Assembly (NCBI RefSeq): GCF_002238335.1
Contig: NZ_CP022347.1
Location: forward strand, 1,054,001 to 1,118,000
Length of the DNA stretch: 64,000 bases
Origin: Campylobacter avium LMG 24591
GTDB taxonomy: Bacteria; Campylobacterota; Campylobacteria; Campylobacterales; Campylobacteraceae
Direction of reading: 5' to 3'
The notes beneath the pieces were generated by a model. It made no database searches and was not told the DNA's origin. It was given only the letters and a program-made list of their open reading frames with translations. The first letter of the stretch is position 1, and each line of letters begins with the position of its first letter. The position numbers were made by a program, and so were the translations under genes. Positions 20,327 to 28,480 of the stretch are shown in pieces.

Positions 20327-20636
20327 AAATCTACAAATCCCCCTACCACCTCTTGCAATTCAAAAGCAAATTGTAAGTGAGTGTGAAAAGGTAGAAAAGC
20401 AGTATCAAACTATAAGAATGAGTATAGAAAAGTATCAAGAGCTAATAAAGGCTATACTTGCCAAAAGCGGCGTGATAGATGAAAATTTCGCTACGGGGGG
20501 GGGCATTGACAGCCTTGTAAAAAGTATAGAATCCTTAGAAACAGAACTAGACTACACCATCCTTTTTGAAAGCCTAGAATCCCCGCCGCCTTGCCACCTC
20601 AAAGTATTGAAACTTTGCCATATAATGACAAAATAG
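20289..20636 (+). pseudogene. specificity-domain fragment with G9 tract
   Basis: This is the direct continuation of the methylase-specificity protein in a shifted frame. It contains the typical HsdS segment NLQIPLPPLAIQKQIV and a coiled coil. A G9 tract (20495-20503) lies inside. With G8 or G10 the frame meets a stop within a few codons, so only G9 (or steps of three) is open. A further one-base loss in a C run near 20581 separates it from the next frame. Confidence 0.65.
20495..20503 (+). repeat. G9 homopolymer tract
   Basis: A run of nine G in an otherwise AT-rich gene. Tracts of 8-11 G are classic slipped-strand phase-variation sites in Campylobacter. In the present state the local frame is open. 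Confidence 0.8.
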
Positions 20637-21979
20637 AGTTTTTGCAAGCTTTACAAACTCCTTTGAATCTAAATGCCCTTTTAGATTCTATCCCAACCCC
20701 GCCACAAAAGGGCTGGGAGAGAGTAAGGCTTAAAAGTGTTATAGCGGATATAGATACACAATCACAGATTCCGAGTGAAAAGGAGTTTTTTTATATAGGG
20801 CTTGAAAATATACAAAAGGGCGGAAAAAAATTTGAAATAGTAAAAGCCACACCAAAAGAGGTTATTAGCAATTCTTTGATTCTCAAAAAAGGCTATGTAT
20901 ATTATTCAAAATTGCGACCATATTTAAAGAAAATATTTTATTCTGATAGAGATGAAAAAGTGTATGCCTCATCGGAGTTAGTAGGATTGAAATTCAGTAA
21001 TGATATGAATGCTAATCTTATGTTACATATTTTGCTTTCAGATTTTATAACTAAGCAAGAAATAAATACCAAAGGTTTAAGAATGCCAAGAATCGGGATT
21101 GATGAAATCCAAAACTTTACTATTTTTAAACCACCCCTAGAGGCTCAAGAAAAGATAATATCTGCGATTAGCAAAGTAGAAGAGAGAATAAACCTTATAG
21201 ATTCTAGCTTAGAAAGTCTAGAGGCACAAAAAGCTAAGATTCTAAAGGACATACTAGAGGGCAACAAAGAGAGAGAACAGAGTGAGCTTAAAGAAAACTT
21301 AAAAGCTCTAGAATCTCTCACCGCCCTTTTACTTTTACAAAAAGCTTTTTTACAAAGCTTTATCACAAAAATTTTAGAAAAAGCTGGGATTGTGCCTAGC
21401 CTAAATACTCTTTTAGATTCTATCCCAACCCCACCACAAAAGGGCTGGGAGAGAGTAAGGCTAAGCAATACACAAAAGTTTAGTCTAAGTATCGGTAAAA
21501 GGGTGCTTGATAGTGAGTTGCAAACACAAGGGACAATCCCTGTGTATAGCGCAAATGTCAAAAAGCCCTTTGGTTATATTGATAAAGAACTTTTAGAAGA
21601 TTATGAGAGTGATAGCGTGTTGTGGGGGATTGATGGGGACTTTATGGTGGGCTTTATGCCAAAAGGAACAGCATTTTATCCAACAGACCATTGCGGAATC
21701 TTGCGTGTTACAAGCGATGATATAGTGCCGAAGATTCTAAGCTTTGCTTTAGAAAATGAGGGCAAAAAAGTTGGCTTTAGACGAGAATATAGGGCTTCGC
21801 TAGAGCGAGTAAGAGGCTTACAAATCCCCCTGCCACCGCTTGAAATGCAAGAAAAAATTACCTTTGCTATAAGCAAAATAGAGGAAAAAATACAAATTTT
21901 AAATTCCAGCTTAGAAAACTTACAAGCACACAAAAACAAGATTTTGCAAAATGCCCTAAATTTAATAAGGGATGTATGA
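20591..21979 (+). CDS. HsdS-like double target-recognition protein, probably a C-terminal remnant
   Basis: The 462-residue frame begins at TTG 20591 and holds two specificity half-domains. Each opens with the same block SIPTPPQKGWERVRL (near residues 35 and 279) and ends with a conserved PLEAQEKI or PLEMQEKI segment and a coiled coil. In type I and IIG systems each half reads one part of a bipartite DNA site. The locus upstream is frameshifted, so this may only be expressed if the frame is restored. It ends 60 bases before the convergent ktrA. Confidence 0.7.
   Translation: MPPQSIETLPYNDKIEFLQALQTPLNLNALLDSIPTPPQKGWERVRLKSVIADIDTQSQIPSEKEFFYIGLENIQKGGKKFEIVKATPKEVISNSLILKKGYVYYSKLRPYLKKIFYSDRDEKVYASSELVGLKFSNDMNANLMLHILLSDFITKQEINTKGLRMPRIGIDEIQNFTIFKPPLEAQEKIISAISKVEERINLIDSSLESLEAQKAKILKDILEGNKEREQSELKENLKALESLTALLLLQKAFLQSFITKILEKAGIVPSLNTLLDSIPTPPQKGWERVRLSNTQKFSLSIGKRVLDSELQTQGTIPVYSANVKKPFGYIDKELLEDYESDSVLWGIDGDFMVGFMPKGTAFYPTDHCGILRVTSDDIVPKILSFALENEGKKVGFRREYRASLERVRGLQIPLPPLEMQEKITFAISKIEEKIQILNSSLENLQAHKNKILQNALNLIRDV
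20678..20730 (+). repeat. 53-bp direct repeat, copy 1
   Basis: It encodes the block LLDSIPTPPQKGWERVRL at the start of a target-recognition domain. It differs from copy 2 (21410-21462) by a single base. Confidence 0.9.
21410..21462 (+). repeat. 53-bp direct repeat, copy 2
   Basis: 52 of 53 bases match copy 1. Recombination between the copies would delete the 732 bases carrying the first target-recognition domain and keep the frame. Confidence 0.9.
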
Positions 21980-22032
21980 ATATGGCGATAAATTTATGTT
22001 TATGTTCTTACTTTTATAAGACAAAAACCATT

Positions 22033-22049
22033 CCTTGCTTAAGGCAAGG
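22033..22049 (-). terminator. hairpin at the end of ktrA
   Basis: CCTTGC and GCAAGG form a 6-bp stem with a 5-nt loop that overlaps the ktrA stop. T-rich sequence follows on the minus strand, and a run of A on the plus strand. It may serve both convergent transcripts. Confidence 0.5.
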
Positions 22050-22689
22050 AAAAACCTTCTAAGTCTTTTACTGTTCCAACCAAAATAATAGTATCTCCGG
22101 CGTCTATCAATGTGGTTTCAAGCTCTGGAAATAAAATCCAATCATTACTTCCCTTTTTGTAAGCTAAAATGTGCATATTTTGCGCTAGCTGTTTTAAGCT
22201 GTGCCCTACCAAGCTATCATTTGCTAGAATTTTAACAGCTCTTATGGTATTTGCTGAAAGGTCTATCACCTCATATTCGCTATGAGACAAAAACTCTTTA
22301 GCAAGACGAACAGCACTTTCTTTTTCAGGATATATGACCTTAGATGCGCCAAGCTTTGAGAGAATTTGCCCATGAACTTGAGATATAGCCTTTGTTATAA
22401 CAGTCTCAACGCCTATATCCTTTAAGGCCATTAAGGTTAATATACTTTTTTCTATATTCTCGCCTATACTAACTATGACTACATCTATATTTTGAAAACC
22501 AGCTTCTTTCAAGGCGGTTTGGTTAGAAGAATCTAGTATATAGCTATATGAGGCCTTATCTTGAAGGGTTTTAAGATTTTCCTCATCTATATCTGCTATA
22601 ACAACAGTCTCACCGCCATTAATCAACTCTGTGGCTAAAACAGAGCCAAATTTCCCAAGTCCTATAATTCCATAAGTAGTATTTTTCAT
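22039..22689 (-). CDS. ktrA: KtrA-type potassium uptake regulatory subunit
   Basis: This 216-residue cytosolic RCK protein gates the KtrB channel in response to ATP/ADP. It starts MKNTTYGIIGLGKFGSVLA with the Rossmann glycine motif GLGKFG at about residues 10-15 and an acidic residue at the end of the second strand (VVIADIDEEN). A TrkA-C domain follows (SLVGHSLKQLAQNMHI). Its start overlaps the ktrB stop by 4 bases. Confidence 0.93.
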   Translation of the reverse strand: MKNTTYGIIGLGKFGSVLATELINGGETVVIADIDEENLKTLQDKASYSYILDSSNQTALKEAGFQNIDVVIVSIGENIEKSILTLMALKDIGVETVITKAISQVHGQILSKLGASKVIYPEKESAVRLAKEFLSHSEYEVIDLSANTIRAVKILANDSLVGHSLKQLAQNMHILAYKKGSNDWILFPELETTLIDAGDTIILVGTVKDLEGFSLP

Positions 22690-24092
22690 AAGTAAACCTT
22701 TGCTTGTGGGTATTTTATATATTTTTCTTTCTCTTGAGTAAAAATAGAAATCAAAAAGGCAAAAATTCCTATTCTACCACTAATCATAAGTATAATGATG
22801 ATAATTTTACTATAATCTCCAAATAAAGCACATAAAGATAAAGAGCCCCCATCTCCTACCGAAACTCCAACAGTAGCAAAAGCTGAACTAATCTCAAAAA
22901 ATATATTGATAAACCTCGTCTCTTCCTCTAAAAGACTTACGATAATAACGCATATTGTCATATAAGCTATAGACCCAACAGTAATCACAAATGCTTTTTT
23001 AATAGTGTCTTCTGAAAGTTCGTAGTTAAAAATTCTAACCCTTCCATTTTTAATCACCCAATAAGTATAAATCAAAAGCACAGCAACAGTAGTTACCTTA
23101 AGACCACCGGAAGTTCCACCAGGACCACCGCCAATCACCATAAACAAAGAGCCAAAAAACAAGGAAGCGTCTTTTAAAGTGCTTAGATCTATTGTGTTAA
23201 ACCCTGATGTTCTATAATTTACGGAGATAAAATAAGAGCTTAAAATTTTATCAAAAAGCGAAAATTCTCCTATACTGTTTTTATTAGAGTATTCAAATAA
23301 AAACACAACAACAGTGGCCAAAACTAATAAAATAACGGTTGCGCTAAGAACTATCTTTGTATGCAAGCTAAGCGAGCCTATGCGTTTTTTCCTAAACAAA
23401 TAAAGCTCCAATAAAACAAAATAACCAATCCCACCTATAATAACCAAGCTTGTAATAACAAAATTCACCCATAAATCGCTTCTATATGACAATAAACCTG
23501 TTTCAAAGGTGGTGAAACCGGCGTTATTAAAGGCTGAGACAGAGTGAAAAAAGCCGTGCCAAATGGCCTCATTAAGCGGCATTTCAAGGGCAAATTTTAA
23601 GCTTAAAAGCACAGCTCCTATGATTTCAACCACAAAAACAAAGATAACAATTTTTTTTAAAAAATCAACCACCCCTTCCATATTTGGATAAATGAGTGAT
23701 TCTTTTAAGATGTTTCTTTCGTTAAAGCCTATTTTCTTGCGTATTAAAAGATAAAAAAAGATACCTAGGCCCATATAACCCAAACCGCCAATTTGTATCA
23801 AAAGCAAGATGAAAATTTGTCCATAAATGGTAAAATCAATGGCCGTATTTTTAACAATTAAGCCCGTCATACTGATAGCTGAAGCTGAGGTAAAAAGCGC
23901 GTCTAAAAAGCTAATATCCTTTTTACTCATAAGCTCAGTTTGCAGGACAAAAGCTCCAAAAAGTGCAATGCTTATATAACCTATAAACAAAAATCTTACG
24001 CTTTTTCTATCTAAATGTGTTTGTCTCAAGTAAATTAGCCTATTATAAAAAATAAAAATGAAGTCTAATACAAAATTTCTTAAAAACAGCAA
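22686..24092 (-). CDS. ktrB: KtrB-type potassium transporter membrane subunit
   Basis: This 468-residue inner-membrane protein has the four repeated membrane-pore-membrane units of the Trk/Ktr/HKT family. Filter-like segments with conserved glycines include MTGLIVKN, NNAGFTTFE, YRTSGFNT and FATVGVSVG. The hydrophobic N-terminus starts near MLFLRNFVLDFI. Together with KtrA it forms a potassium, possibly sodium-coupled, uptake system. It is divergent from tRNA-Phe. Confidence 0.93.
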   Translation of the reverse strand: MLFLRNFVLDFIFIFYNRLIYLRQTHLDRKSVRFLFIGYISIALFGAFVLQTELMSKKDISFLDALFTSASAISMTGLIVKNTAIDFTIYGQIFILLLIQIGGLGYMGLGIFFYLLIRKKIGFNERNILKESLIYPNMEGVVDFLKKIVIFVFVVEIIGAVLLSLKFALEMPLNEAIWHGFFHSVSAFNNAGFTTFETGLLSYRSDLWVNFVITSLVIIGGIGYFVLLELYLFRKKRIGSLSLHTKIVLSATVILLVLATVVVFLFEYSNKNSIGEFSLFDKILSSYFISVNYRTSGFNTIDLSTLKDASLFFGSLFMVIGGGPGGTSGGLKVTTVAVLLIYTYWVIKNGRVRIFNYELSEDTIKKAFVITVGSIAYMTICVIIVSLLEEETRFINIFFEISSAFATVGVSVGDGGSLSLCALFGDYSKIIIIILMISGRIGIFAFLISIFTQEKEKYIKYPQAKVYL

Positions 24093-24124
24093 AAAACTTT
24101 TAGCTTTTTTTAAAAAAAGTATTG

Positions 24125-24130
24125 TATAAT
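24125..24130 (+). promoter_or_regulatory. -10 box of tRNA-Phe
   Basis: TATAAT lies 16 bases upstream of the mature tRNA-Phe 5' end, in an AT-rich upstream region typical of Campylobacter promoters. Confidence 0.6.
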
Positions 24131-24146
24131 TTTGTCTTTAGTTTGT

Positions 24147-24222
24147 GGTTGGATAGCTCAGTCGGTAGAGCAGCAGACTGAAAATCTGCGTGTCGGCAGT
24201 TCGATTCTGCCTCTAACCACCA
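24147..24222 (+). tRNA. tRNA-Phe (GAA)
   Basis: A 76-nt cloverleaf with anticodon loop ACTGAAAATC (GAA) and encoded CCA. Its 3' end is the attachment site of the downstream island. Confidence 0.97.
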
Positions 24223-24223
24223 T
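24208..24223 (+). repeat. attL, tRNA-Phe 3' end core
   Basis: TGCCTCTAACCACCAT. A copy with one mismatch lies at 41561-41576 at the other end of the island. The integrase remnant starts about 200 bases inward, as expected for a tRNA-targeting tyrosine recombinase. Confidence 0.8.
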
Positions 24224-24429
24224 TAAAGCTTCTTATTTCTTTGCTTTTTAAATCAAATCTACTCAAAAAATCTCCCAAAACGCTTGTTTTAAGCTGCTTT
24301 TTTAGCTTCAAATGAGATTATTTTTTGTCATCTGTCTTTATATCTAATCAAGGATGAAAAAAATAAATATATATGATAAAATTTTTTACACTAAAATCCT
24401 ACATAAATATATATAAAAGTGAGCTTAAT

Positions 24430-25612
24430 ATGAGGTTTAATAATGATAAAGATATAAGAAATTTACCTCAAGAATAAAAAAGCTATACATAAAGATATAC
24501 TTGTTACGAATTTATATATAGAAGTAAGACCAAAAACTAATGGAGTTGGTAGAACTTTTTACTTTAGATATAACGATAAGGGTAAAATTCTTTCTATAAA
24601 TTTAGGAAAATATCCAAAAACAAGCTTAGCAGAAGCTAGGGCTAAGGCTATAGCATTTAATGATGATATAAGCAATGGAATGTCTCCAAAGAATAATGAG
24701 AAGCAACATATTACCCTGCAAGAAGCTTTTGATGAGTGGCATAAGATAAATAAAAGTGAAAATGACAGCAAATTTGCAAGTGCCTTTAAGCTTCATATCT
24801 TAAGCAGATATAAAGATAAAAAAGTTGCAAATTTAAGCAAAAGAGATATTATAGTAGTTTTTGATAGGCTGTTTTTAGAAAACAAACGAGAAACTATAAG
24901 AAGAGCTTATGCGAAGTTAAAAAGCATATTGACTTACTGCATAAATAGAGAATATATAGAATTTAGCAATATTTTGTTTATGGATATACCATCCTTATAC
25001 GGCAGTGTCCAAGTTAAAAATTTTAGAGCTATTACAGATAAGAAAAAATTTAAAGAATTATTACAAGCTATAGATGAGTATAGTGGGAGTATATTTGTAA
25101 AGGTTGCTTTGCAAATGAGTCCTTATTTGTTTTTAAGATCAAGCAATATGAGAAACTTAGAATGACAAGAAGTTGATTTAGAAAACAAAAGATTGCTTAT
25201 TCCAGCTAATAAAATGAAAGGCAGACAAGATTTTATAGTGCCTTTAAGTCCTAGTGTAATAAGGCTATTTGAATTTATAAAACCTTTTTCTATGCACTCT
25301 AAGTATGTTTTTCCTAGCGATTTTTTCAAAGTCAAAGTCTATGAGTGAAAATACTCTTAATATTGCCATTAAAAGACTTGGCTTTGGAGAAGATATGGTT
25401 TATCACGGCTTTAGAAGCACAGCTTCAACCTTTTTATATGAGTATAAAATATTCATAAACAAGATAGCGAGGTAATAGAGCTATGTTTAGATCATAGAGA
25501 AAGAAATAAGGTTAAAGGGGCGTATAATAGAAGTCTAAGATTAGAGGATAGAAGTTATTTAATGAATTGGTGGAGTGATTTTATAGATAATTTAAAAGCT
25601 GGGAAAGATTGA
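24430..25612 (+). pseudogene. P4-type tyrosine integrase, four lesions
   Basis: An Arm-DNA-binding N-terminus (TNLYIEVRPKTNG, ILSINLGKYPKTSLAEARAK) is followed by a core-binding segment and catalytic parts (VYHGFRSTASTFLYE with the box II Arg, CLDHRERNKVKGAYNRS). The frame breaks near 24470, stops at TGA 25163-25165 (NLE then stop then QEVDLENKRLL), shifts near 25330 and again near 25455. No active integrase can be made. Position and family show it once inserted the element at tRNA-Phe. Confidence 0.88.
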
Positions 25613-26117
25613 ATAATTTGAGTGAGGAAGTATTTAACAAAGAGCTAAAAGAAAGGATAGAGCAAAGCTTAGCAAAACAAGAACTAAAGCCTATGCCTAA
25701 AAGTGCGTTTAAAAGCTTTGATGAATTTCAAGGATTGTTTGATGAGATAAAAGGCAATAAAGGCGTGATACAAACACCTTATAAAGATGTAGAAGTAGAT
25801 ATAAGATATGCCTTTATACATTTTAAGAAAAATACCTATAATACTAACAGAGACAATATCAAGGGTGGATTTTTTGAAACTTTTAAAAATCCTTTGTTTG
25901 TAGTGGAGCAAAAAAAAGAGAGGGTAGCACCAAGCCTAGCGTGTATTTTTATAAGCCCTTTTATGATGAAAATAAAAAGCTTTTGAATTTATTTGGAATA
26001 AGTGTTGATAATAAAGGCAAACTAAATTTTACAACTTATTATTTAGATGAAGTAGGAAATCGTTTGTCAAGTATTTTAAATGATAAAAATTTAAAAATTA
26101 GATATGTCAAAGAATAG
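25609..26117 (+). pseudogene. phage-type BECR-like nuclease protein, frame broken at an A8 run
   Basis: A TTG start overlaps the integrase stop. The first 102 codons carry TPYKDVEVDIRYAFIHF and NRDNIKGGFFETFKNP. At an A8 run (25910-25917) the frame shifts; with nine A it would continue through KPSVYFYKPFYDENKKLL and FTTYYLDEVGNRL to the stop at 26115-26117, about 169 residues. The whole resembles the PBECR-type nuclease domains (phage Barnase-EndoU-ColicinE5/D-RelE-like) at the ends of phage head proteins. That match is from memory. It may be phase-variable or dead. Confidence 0.6.
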
Positions 26118-26221
26118 TTTTGTGTCTCTCTATCTAACGCATTCTGTCTATCGCTAAATAGGATTTGCCTGTAACAACCCTTAGACAGTATCGATATATT
26201 GCTACCGCTGACACAAAACTA
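26115..26221 (+). repeat. large inverted repeat over the stop of the BECR-like gene
   Basis: TAGTTTTGTGTC (26115-26126) and GACACAAAACTA (26210-26221) pair perfectly over 12 bp. Inside, CTGTCTA (26144-26150) and TAGACAG (26182-26188) form a second nested 7-bp stem. The left arm contains the stop codon of the upstream frame. It resembles the in-frame structured elements further on but lies outside a coding frame. Confidence 0.6.
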
Positions 26222-26255
26222 GAAAGTATTCTACCATAAACAAGGAGAATATGCA

Positions 26256-26330
26256 ATGAATAATTTTTCGCCCTTTTTATTTTTAATTAACGATAATTAT
26301 ACTACAATAACATACAATTTAGAGGGCTAA
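26256..26330 (+). CDS. possible 24-residue peptide
   Basis: ATG 26256 follows AAGGAG at a good distance and encodes MNNFSPFLFLINDNYTTI and six more residues before TAA. An ATG at 26251 would give a two-codon frame. The end of the peptide lies inside the next foldable element, as in leader peptides. No homology is claimed. Confidence 0.35.
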   Translation: MNNFSPFLFLINDNYTTITYNLEG

Positions 26331-26376
26331 CCTGCGGAGAGTTGCGGGGTACTCTTGTGAGAGGCTACTCTAAATT
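26316..26376 (+). other. foldable element with closing stem and possible pseudoknot
   Basis: AATTTAGAG (26316-26324) pairs with CTCTAAATT (26368-26376). Inside, AGAGT and ACTCT form a hairpin whose loop holds GCGGG, able to pair with upstream CCTGC with one G-U pair. It is GC-rich compared with its surroundings. The rest of 26118-26421 holds no other gene. It could be an RNA regulatory element or the terminator region between convergent units. Confidence 0.45.
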
Positions 26377-26421
26377 TCTTACTTTTACACATTAAATTAA
26401 GAAAAATTGCTAATTATTTTG

Positions 26422-27132
26422 TCATAATTTGGATTTTGTGTTACTTTTATCCTTTCCTATTTTGTTTATTTTATCTTTTTCACTAGAATTTTCTTTATAC
26501 TCCTGTCTTAACATATCCATAGCCTGTTCTCCTTGTGTGGCTTGACTTTGAAGCTTTGAATTTGTTAGAATCACCTTATCGGTGGATTTGCGAAAATCGA
26601 AGTCGTTAAATATGGGATGGTGGGGATGACTACGCCCACCCATTTCCACCTTTCTTTCATTTCTTTCTGTCTTGCTGTGAGCTGTTGTTAATCTGTGAAT
26701 TTTATCCTCATCAACTACATATTTTCTACTTCCATACACTAAAATACTTTCATCATTTGCTCTTACTTGCCAAGTATAACCTCTTGTTTCTTTATCAGCC
26801 CTCACATTCTTAGCCACTTTTGGAAAAGAAAGCATTTCTTTAGTGCTTATCATTCCTCTTAACTTAGGATTATCCAAATGTTTTTTAATCTCTTTTTGCA
26901 TAAAGTCCTTATCTACCTTTATATCTCCTACATTGCTTTTTACTTGAGTATAAGTCTTATCATCTTTTAAAACCTTATACATCTGTGAACTTTCCTTTTT
27001 ACTTTTTCTATCCCAAACTATATCTTTTAAAGCTTCAATAACTTGTTCACACTTTTGTATGTTTTCCTTAGCCTCTTTTACATAGTTTTCAAGTTCTGTT
27101 ATTTTTGCTTTTAATTGCTCTTTTTCACTCAT
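26422..27132 (-). CDS. candidate BECR-type nuclease effector with tail A
   Basis: The 236-residue protein has an N-terminal coiled coil (about 1-45) and a middle part FPKVAKNVRADKETRGYTWQ, then DESILVYGSRKY and HRLTTAHSKTER. Trp, Tyr and His placed this way resemble BECR-fold ribonuclease toxins; this is inference. A 70-nt foldable element (26581-26650) follows in frame, then tail A with SQATQGEQAMDMLRQEY. Its first 109 residues are almost identical to the protein at 36199-36870, which has tail B. It lies 3 bases after the 61-residue gene in a minus-strand operon. Confidence 0.75.
   Translation of the reverse strand: MSEKEQLKAKITELENYVKEAKENIQKCEQVIEALKDIVWDRKSKKESSQMYKVLKDDKTYTQVKSNVGDIKVDKDFMQKEIKKHLDNPKLRGMISTKEMLSFPKVAKNVRADKETRGYTWQVRANDESILVYGSRKYVVDEDKIHRLTTAHSKTERNERKVEMGGRSHPHHPIFNDFDFRKSTDKVILTNSKLQSQATQGEQAMDMLRQEYKENSSEKDKINKIGKDKSNTKSKL
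26581..26650 (-). other. in-frame structured element E1, class 1
   Basis: On the minus strand GGTGGA (26645-26650) pairs with TCCACC (26581-26586). The hairpin GGTGGG/CCCACC (26635-26640 with 26619-26624) has a 10-nt loop holding AGTC (26628-26631), which can pair with downstream GACT (26601-26604) as a pseudoknot. It is read as protein within the effector gene, just before tail A. Confidence 0.65.
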
Positions 27133-27135
27133 GGT

Positions 27136-27321
27136 TTAACCTTTTTTAAGTATGTTTTTATTTTCAAGCTCTTTGATAATCCTTAATATCTTTTTCATAT
27201 TTTCAAACATTTCAGGATGATGCTTATAAAGTAGCTTCAATTCAGCAATAGTCTCATCATCTTTTAGTAATTTACCTAGCTCATCGTAAAGTTTTAAAAT
27301 TTCAAGTGCCTTATTGTTCAT
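27136..27321 (-). CDS. 61-residue stand-alone HPEMF module
   Basis: MNNKALEILKLYDELGKLL followed by HHPEMFENMKKILRIIKEL. It matches the first 50-60 residues of the larger proteins at 29827, 36943 and 37600 (IADLELLFKRHPEMFKD) but has no nuclease part and no tail. It sits between a secreted 89-residue protein and a candidate nuclease, with 4-base overlap upstream. It could be an immunity or chaperone partner, or a truncated relative. Function unknown. Confidence 0.65.
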   Translation of the reverse strand: MNNKALEILKLYDELGKLLKDDETIAELKLLYKHHPEMFENMKKILRIIKELENKNILKKG

Positions 27322-27587
27322 TTTATATTCTCCTCATCATTCTCATTAGATTTGATTAAAATATTATTTAGCAATAATTTATTTTTACGCAAGGTTAAAA
27401 ATATATTATTTTTTTCCTCTACAAAATTTTGTGATTGCATGAGTGCAGTTTTATTTAATTCTTTTATTTGTGCTTCGTATGTGAGAACTAGCTGTGCTTG
27501 TGTTTTAGACATAGAACTTAAAACTGAAGCAGAATTGGCATATACAAGCAAAGTAGTAAATAATATAAAAATAATAGCTTTAATCAT
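27318..27587 (-). CDS. small exported protein, conjugation-related context
   Basis: The 89-residue protein starts with a signal peptide MIKAIIFILFTTLLVYANS with a likely cleavage after a YANSA-type site. A charged helical remainder follows (TYEAQIKELNKTALMQ). It overlaps both neighbours by 4 bases. Short periplasmic proteins of this kind occur in type IV secretion clusters (VirB5 or VirB7 position), but no motif proves that. Confidence 0.6.
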   Translation of the reverse strand: MIKAIIFILFTTLLVYANSASVLSSMSKTQAQLVLTYEAQIKELNKTALMQSQNFVEEKNNIFLTLRKNKLLLNNILIKSNENDEENIK

Positions 27588-28480
27588 TTATTCTTGCCTC
27601 CAAATCTGTTTATTTTATCCCTATTAAATTCTTTTTCTTTGTCTATATCTTTTTCCTTATACTCCTGCCTTAACATATCCATAGTTTTTTCTCCTTGTGT
27701 GGCTTGACTTTTCATATTTTTTTCATTATAATCTGGCATATCAATCTTGTTGGCTAAAGATTGCGAAGTCTGTAAAAGCTCTGGCGTGTAGAAAATTGAC
27801 TCGGAGTTTGGAGATTGATACACTATTTTAGCTTCATTTTCTACTTTGTTTTTTAACACATTTTCTTTTTTTGGTGCATTTGAAACACTGATTAAAAAAT
27901 CCTCTGTTTCTAAATTAATGCTTGTGAAATACTGTTTATCACCGATTTTCTTTGCTAAAATAACCATATCATCGATATCTTTTAAAATAAAATCAGGATT
28001 GTCTAAAGTCTCTTTTACCTGTGGTATGTATTGTTCTCTTTGTTTGCTTACAATCTTTAATAAGCTTCCTTTTGTTAGCCTTATTTCCTTACCACCTAAA
28101 GCCTCTTTTATTTCCTTGCTATGTTTTGGGATATAGCTTTGCTCTAAATTTTCAAGCTCAAATGTCTTTAGCCATTGTTCTTGTGTTTCTTTTGTAAGTA
28201 TATGTTTTTTGTTTTTTTGGTCCAGAAAAATCTCATCTTTTAACATTATATAGCCTATATATCTTTCATATTCTCCTTGTATGGCTTGACTTTTCATATT
28301 TTTTTCATTATAATCTGGCATATCAATCTTGTTGGTGATTAAGCGTTCATCTGTAAAAGTTTGGTTGTAACGGAGATTTTCAGACTTGGAAGATTGGTAT
28401 AAAAAAGCAGATGGTAGGTTCGCCCATTTCCTACACTCAAGCCCAAAGTCTTGACGGGCTGGTTCAAAAGAACATTTCAT
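27584..28480 (-). CDS. candidate PBECR-like effector with tail A; chimeric 5' end
   Basis: The open frame is 298 residues but the first 75 or so are a scar. They are antisense to element E4 and then the end of a related gene (DMPDYNEKNMKSQAIQGEY). The intact part begins near MLKDEIFLDQKNKKH, where ATG 28246 is one possible start. It has KEIRLTKGSLLKIVSKQ, TLDNPDFILKD and KQYFTSINLETEDFLISVSNAP, resembling phage/polymorphic-toxin PBECR nucleases. Class 3 element E10 and tail A (MKSQATQGEKTMDMLRQEY) follow. It is first in the minus-strand operon. Confidence 0.6.
   Translation of the reverse strand: MKCSFEPARQDFGLECRKWANLPSAFLYQSSKSENLRYNQTFTDERLITNKIDMPDYNEKNMKSQAIQGEYERYIGYIMLKDEIFLDQKNKKHILTKETQEQWLKTFELENLEQSYIPKHSKEIKEALGGKEIRLTKGSLLKIVSKQREQYIPQVKETLDNPDFILKDIDDMVILAKKIGDKQYFTSINLETEDFLISVSNAPKKENVLKNKVENEAKIVYQSPNSESIFYTPELLQTSQSLANKIDMPDYNEKNMKSQATQGEKTMDMLRQEYKEKDIDKEKEFNRDKINRFGGKNK
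27740..27819 (-). other. in-frame structured element E10, class 3
   Basis: ATCAATCT (minus strand, at 27812-27819) pairs with AGATTGAT (27740-27747) over 8 bp. Inside, CGAGTC and GACTTCG can pair with one bulge. It lies directly before tail A. Confidence 0.5.
28324..28396 (-). other. structured element E9, class 3, at a rearrangement junction
   Basis: CAATCTT (minus strand, at 28390-28396) pairs with AAGATTG (28324-28330). TCTG and CAGA can pair inside. It is followed by DMPDYNEKNMKSQAIQGE, the start of a tail A that is cut after a few residues. Nine bases beyond it the oppositely oriented E4 begins. Confidence 0.45.

Noticed and set aside
20495-20503. G9 tract as a simple switch joining the two specificity frames
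   Set aside because: Both G8 and G10 lead to a stop within a few codons, so a change there turns the frame off but cannot join it to the frame at 20591; a separate C-run indel is required.
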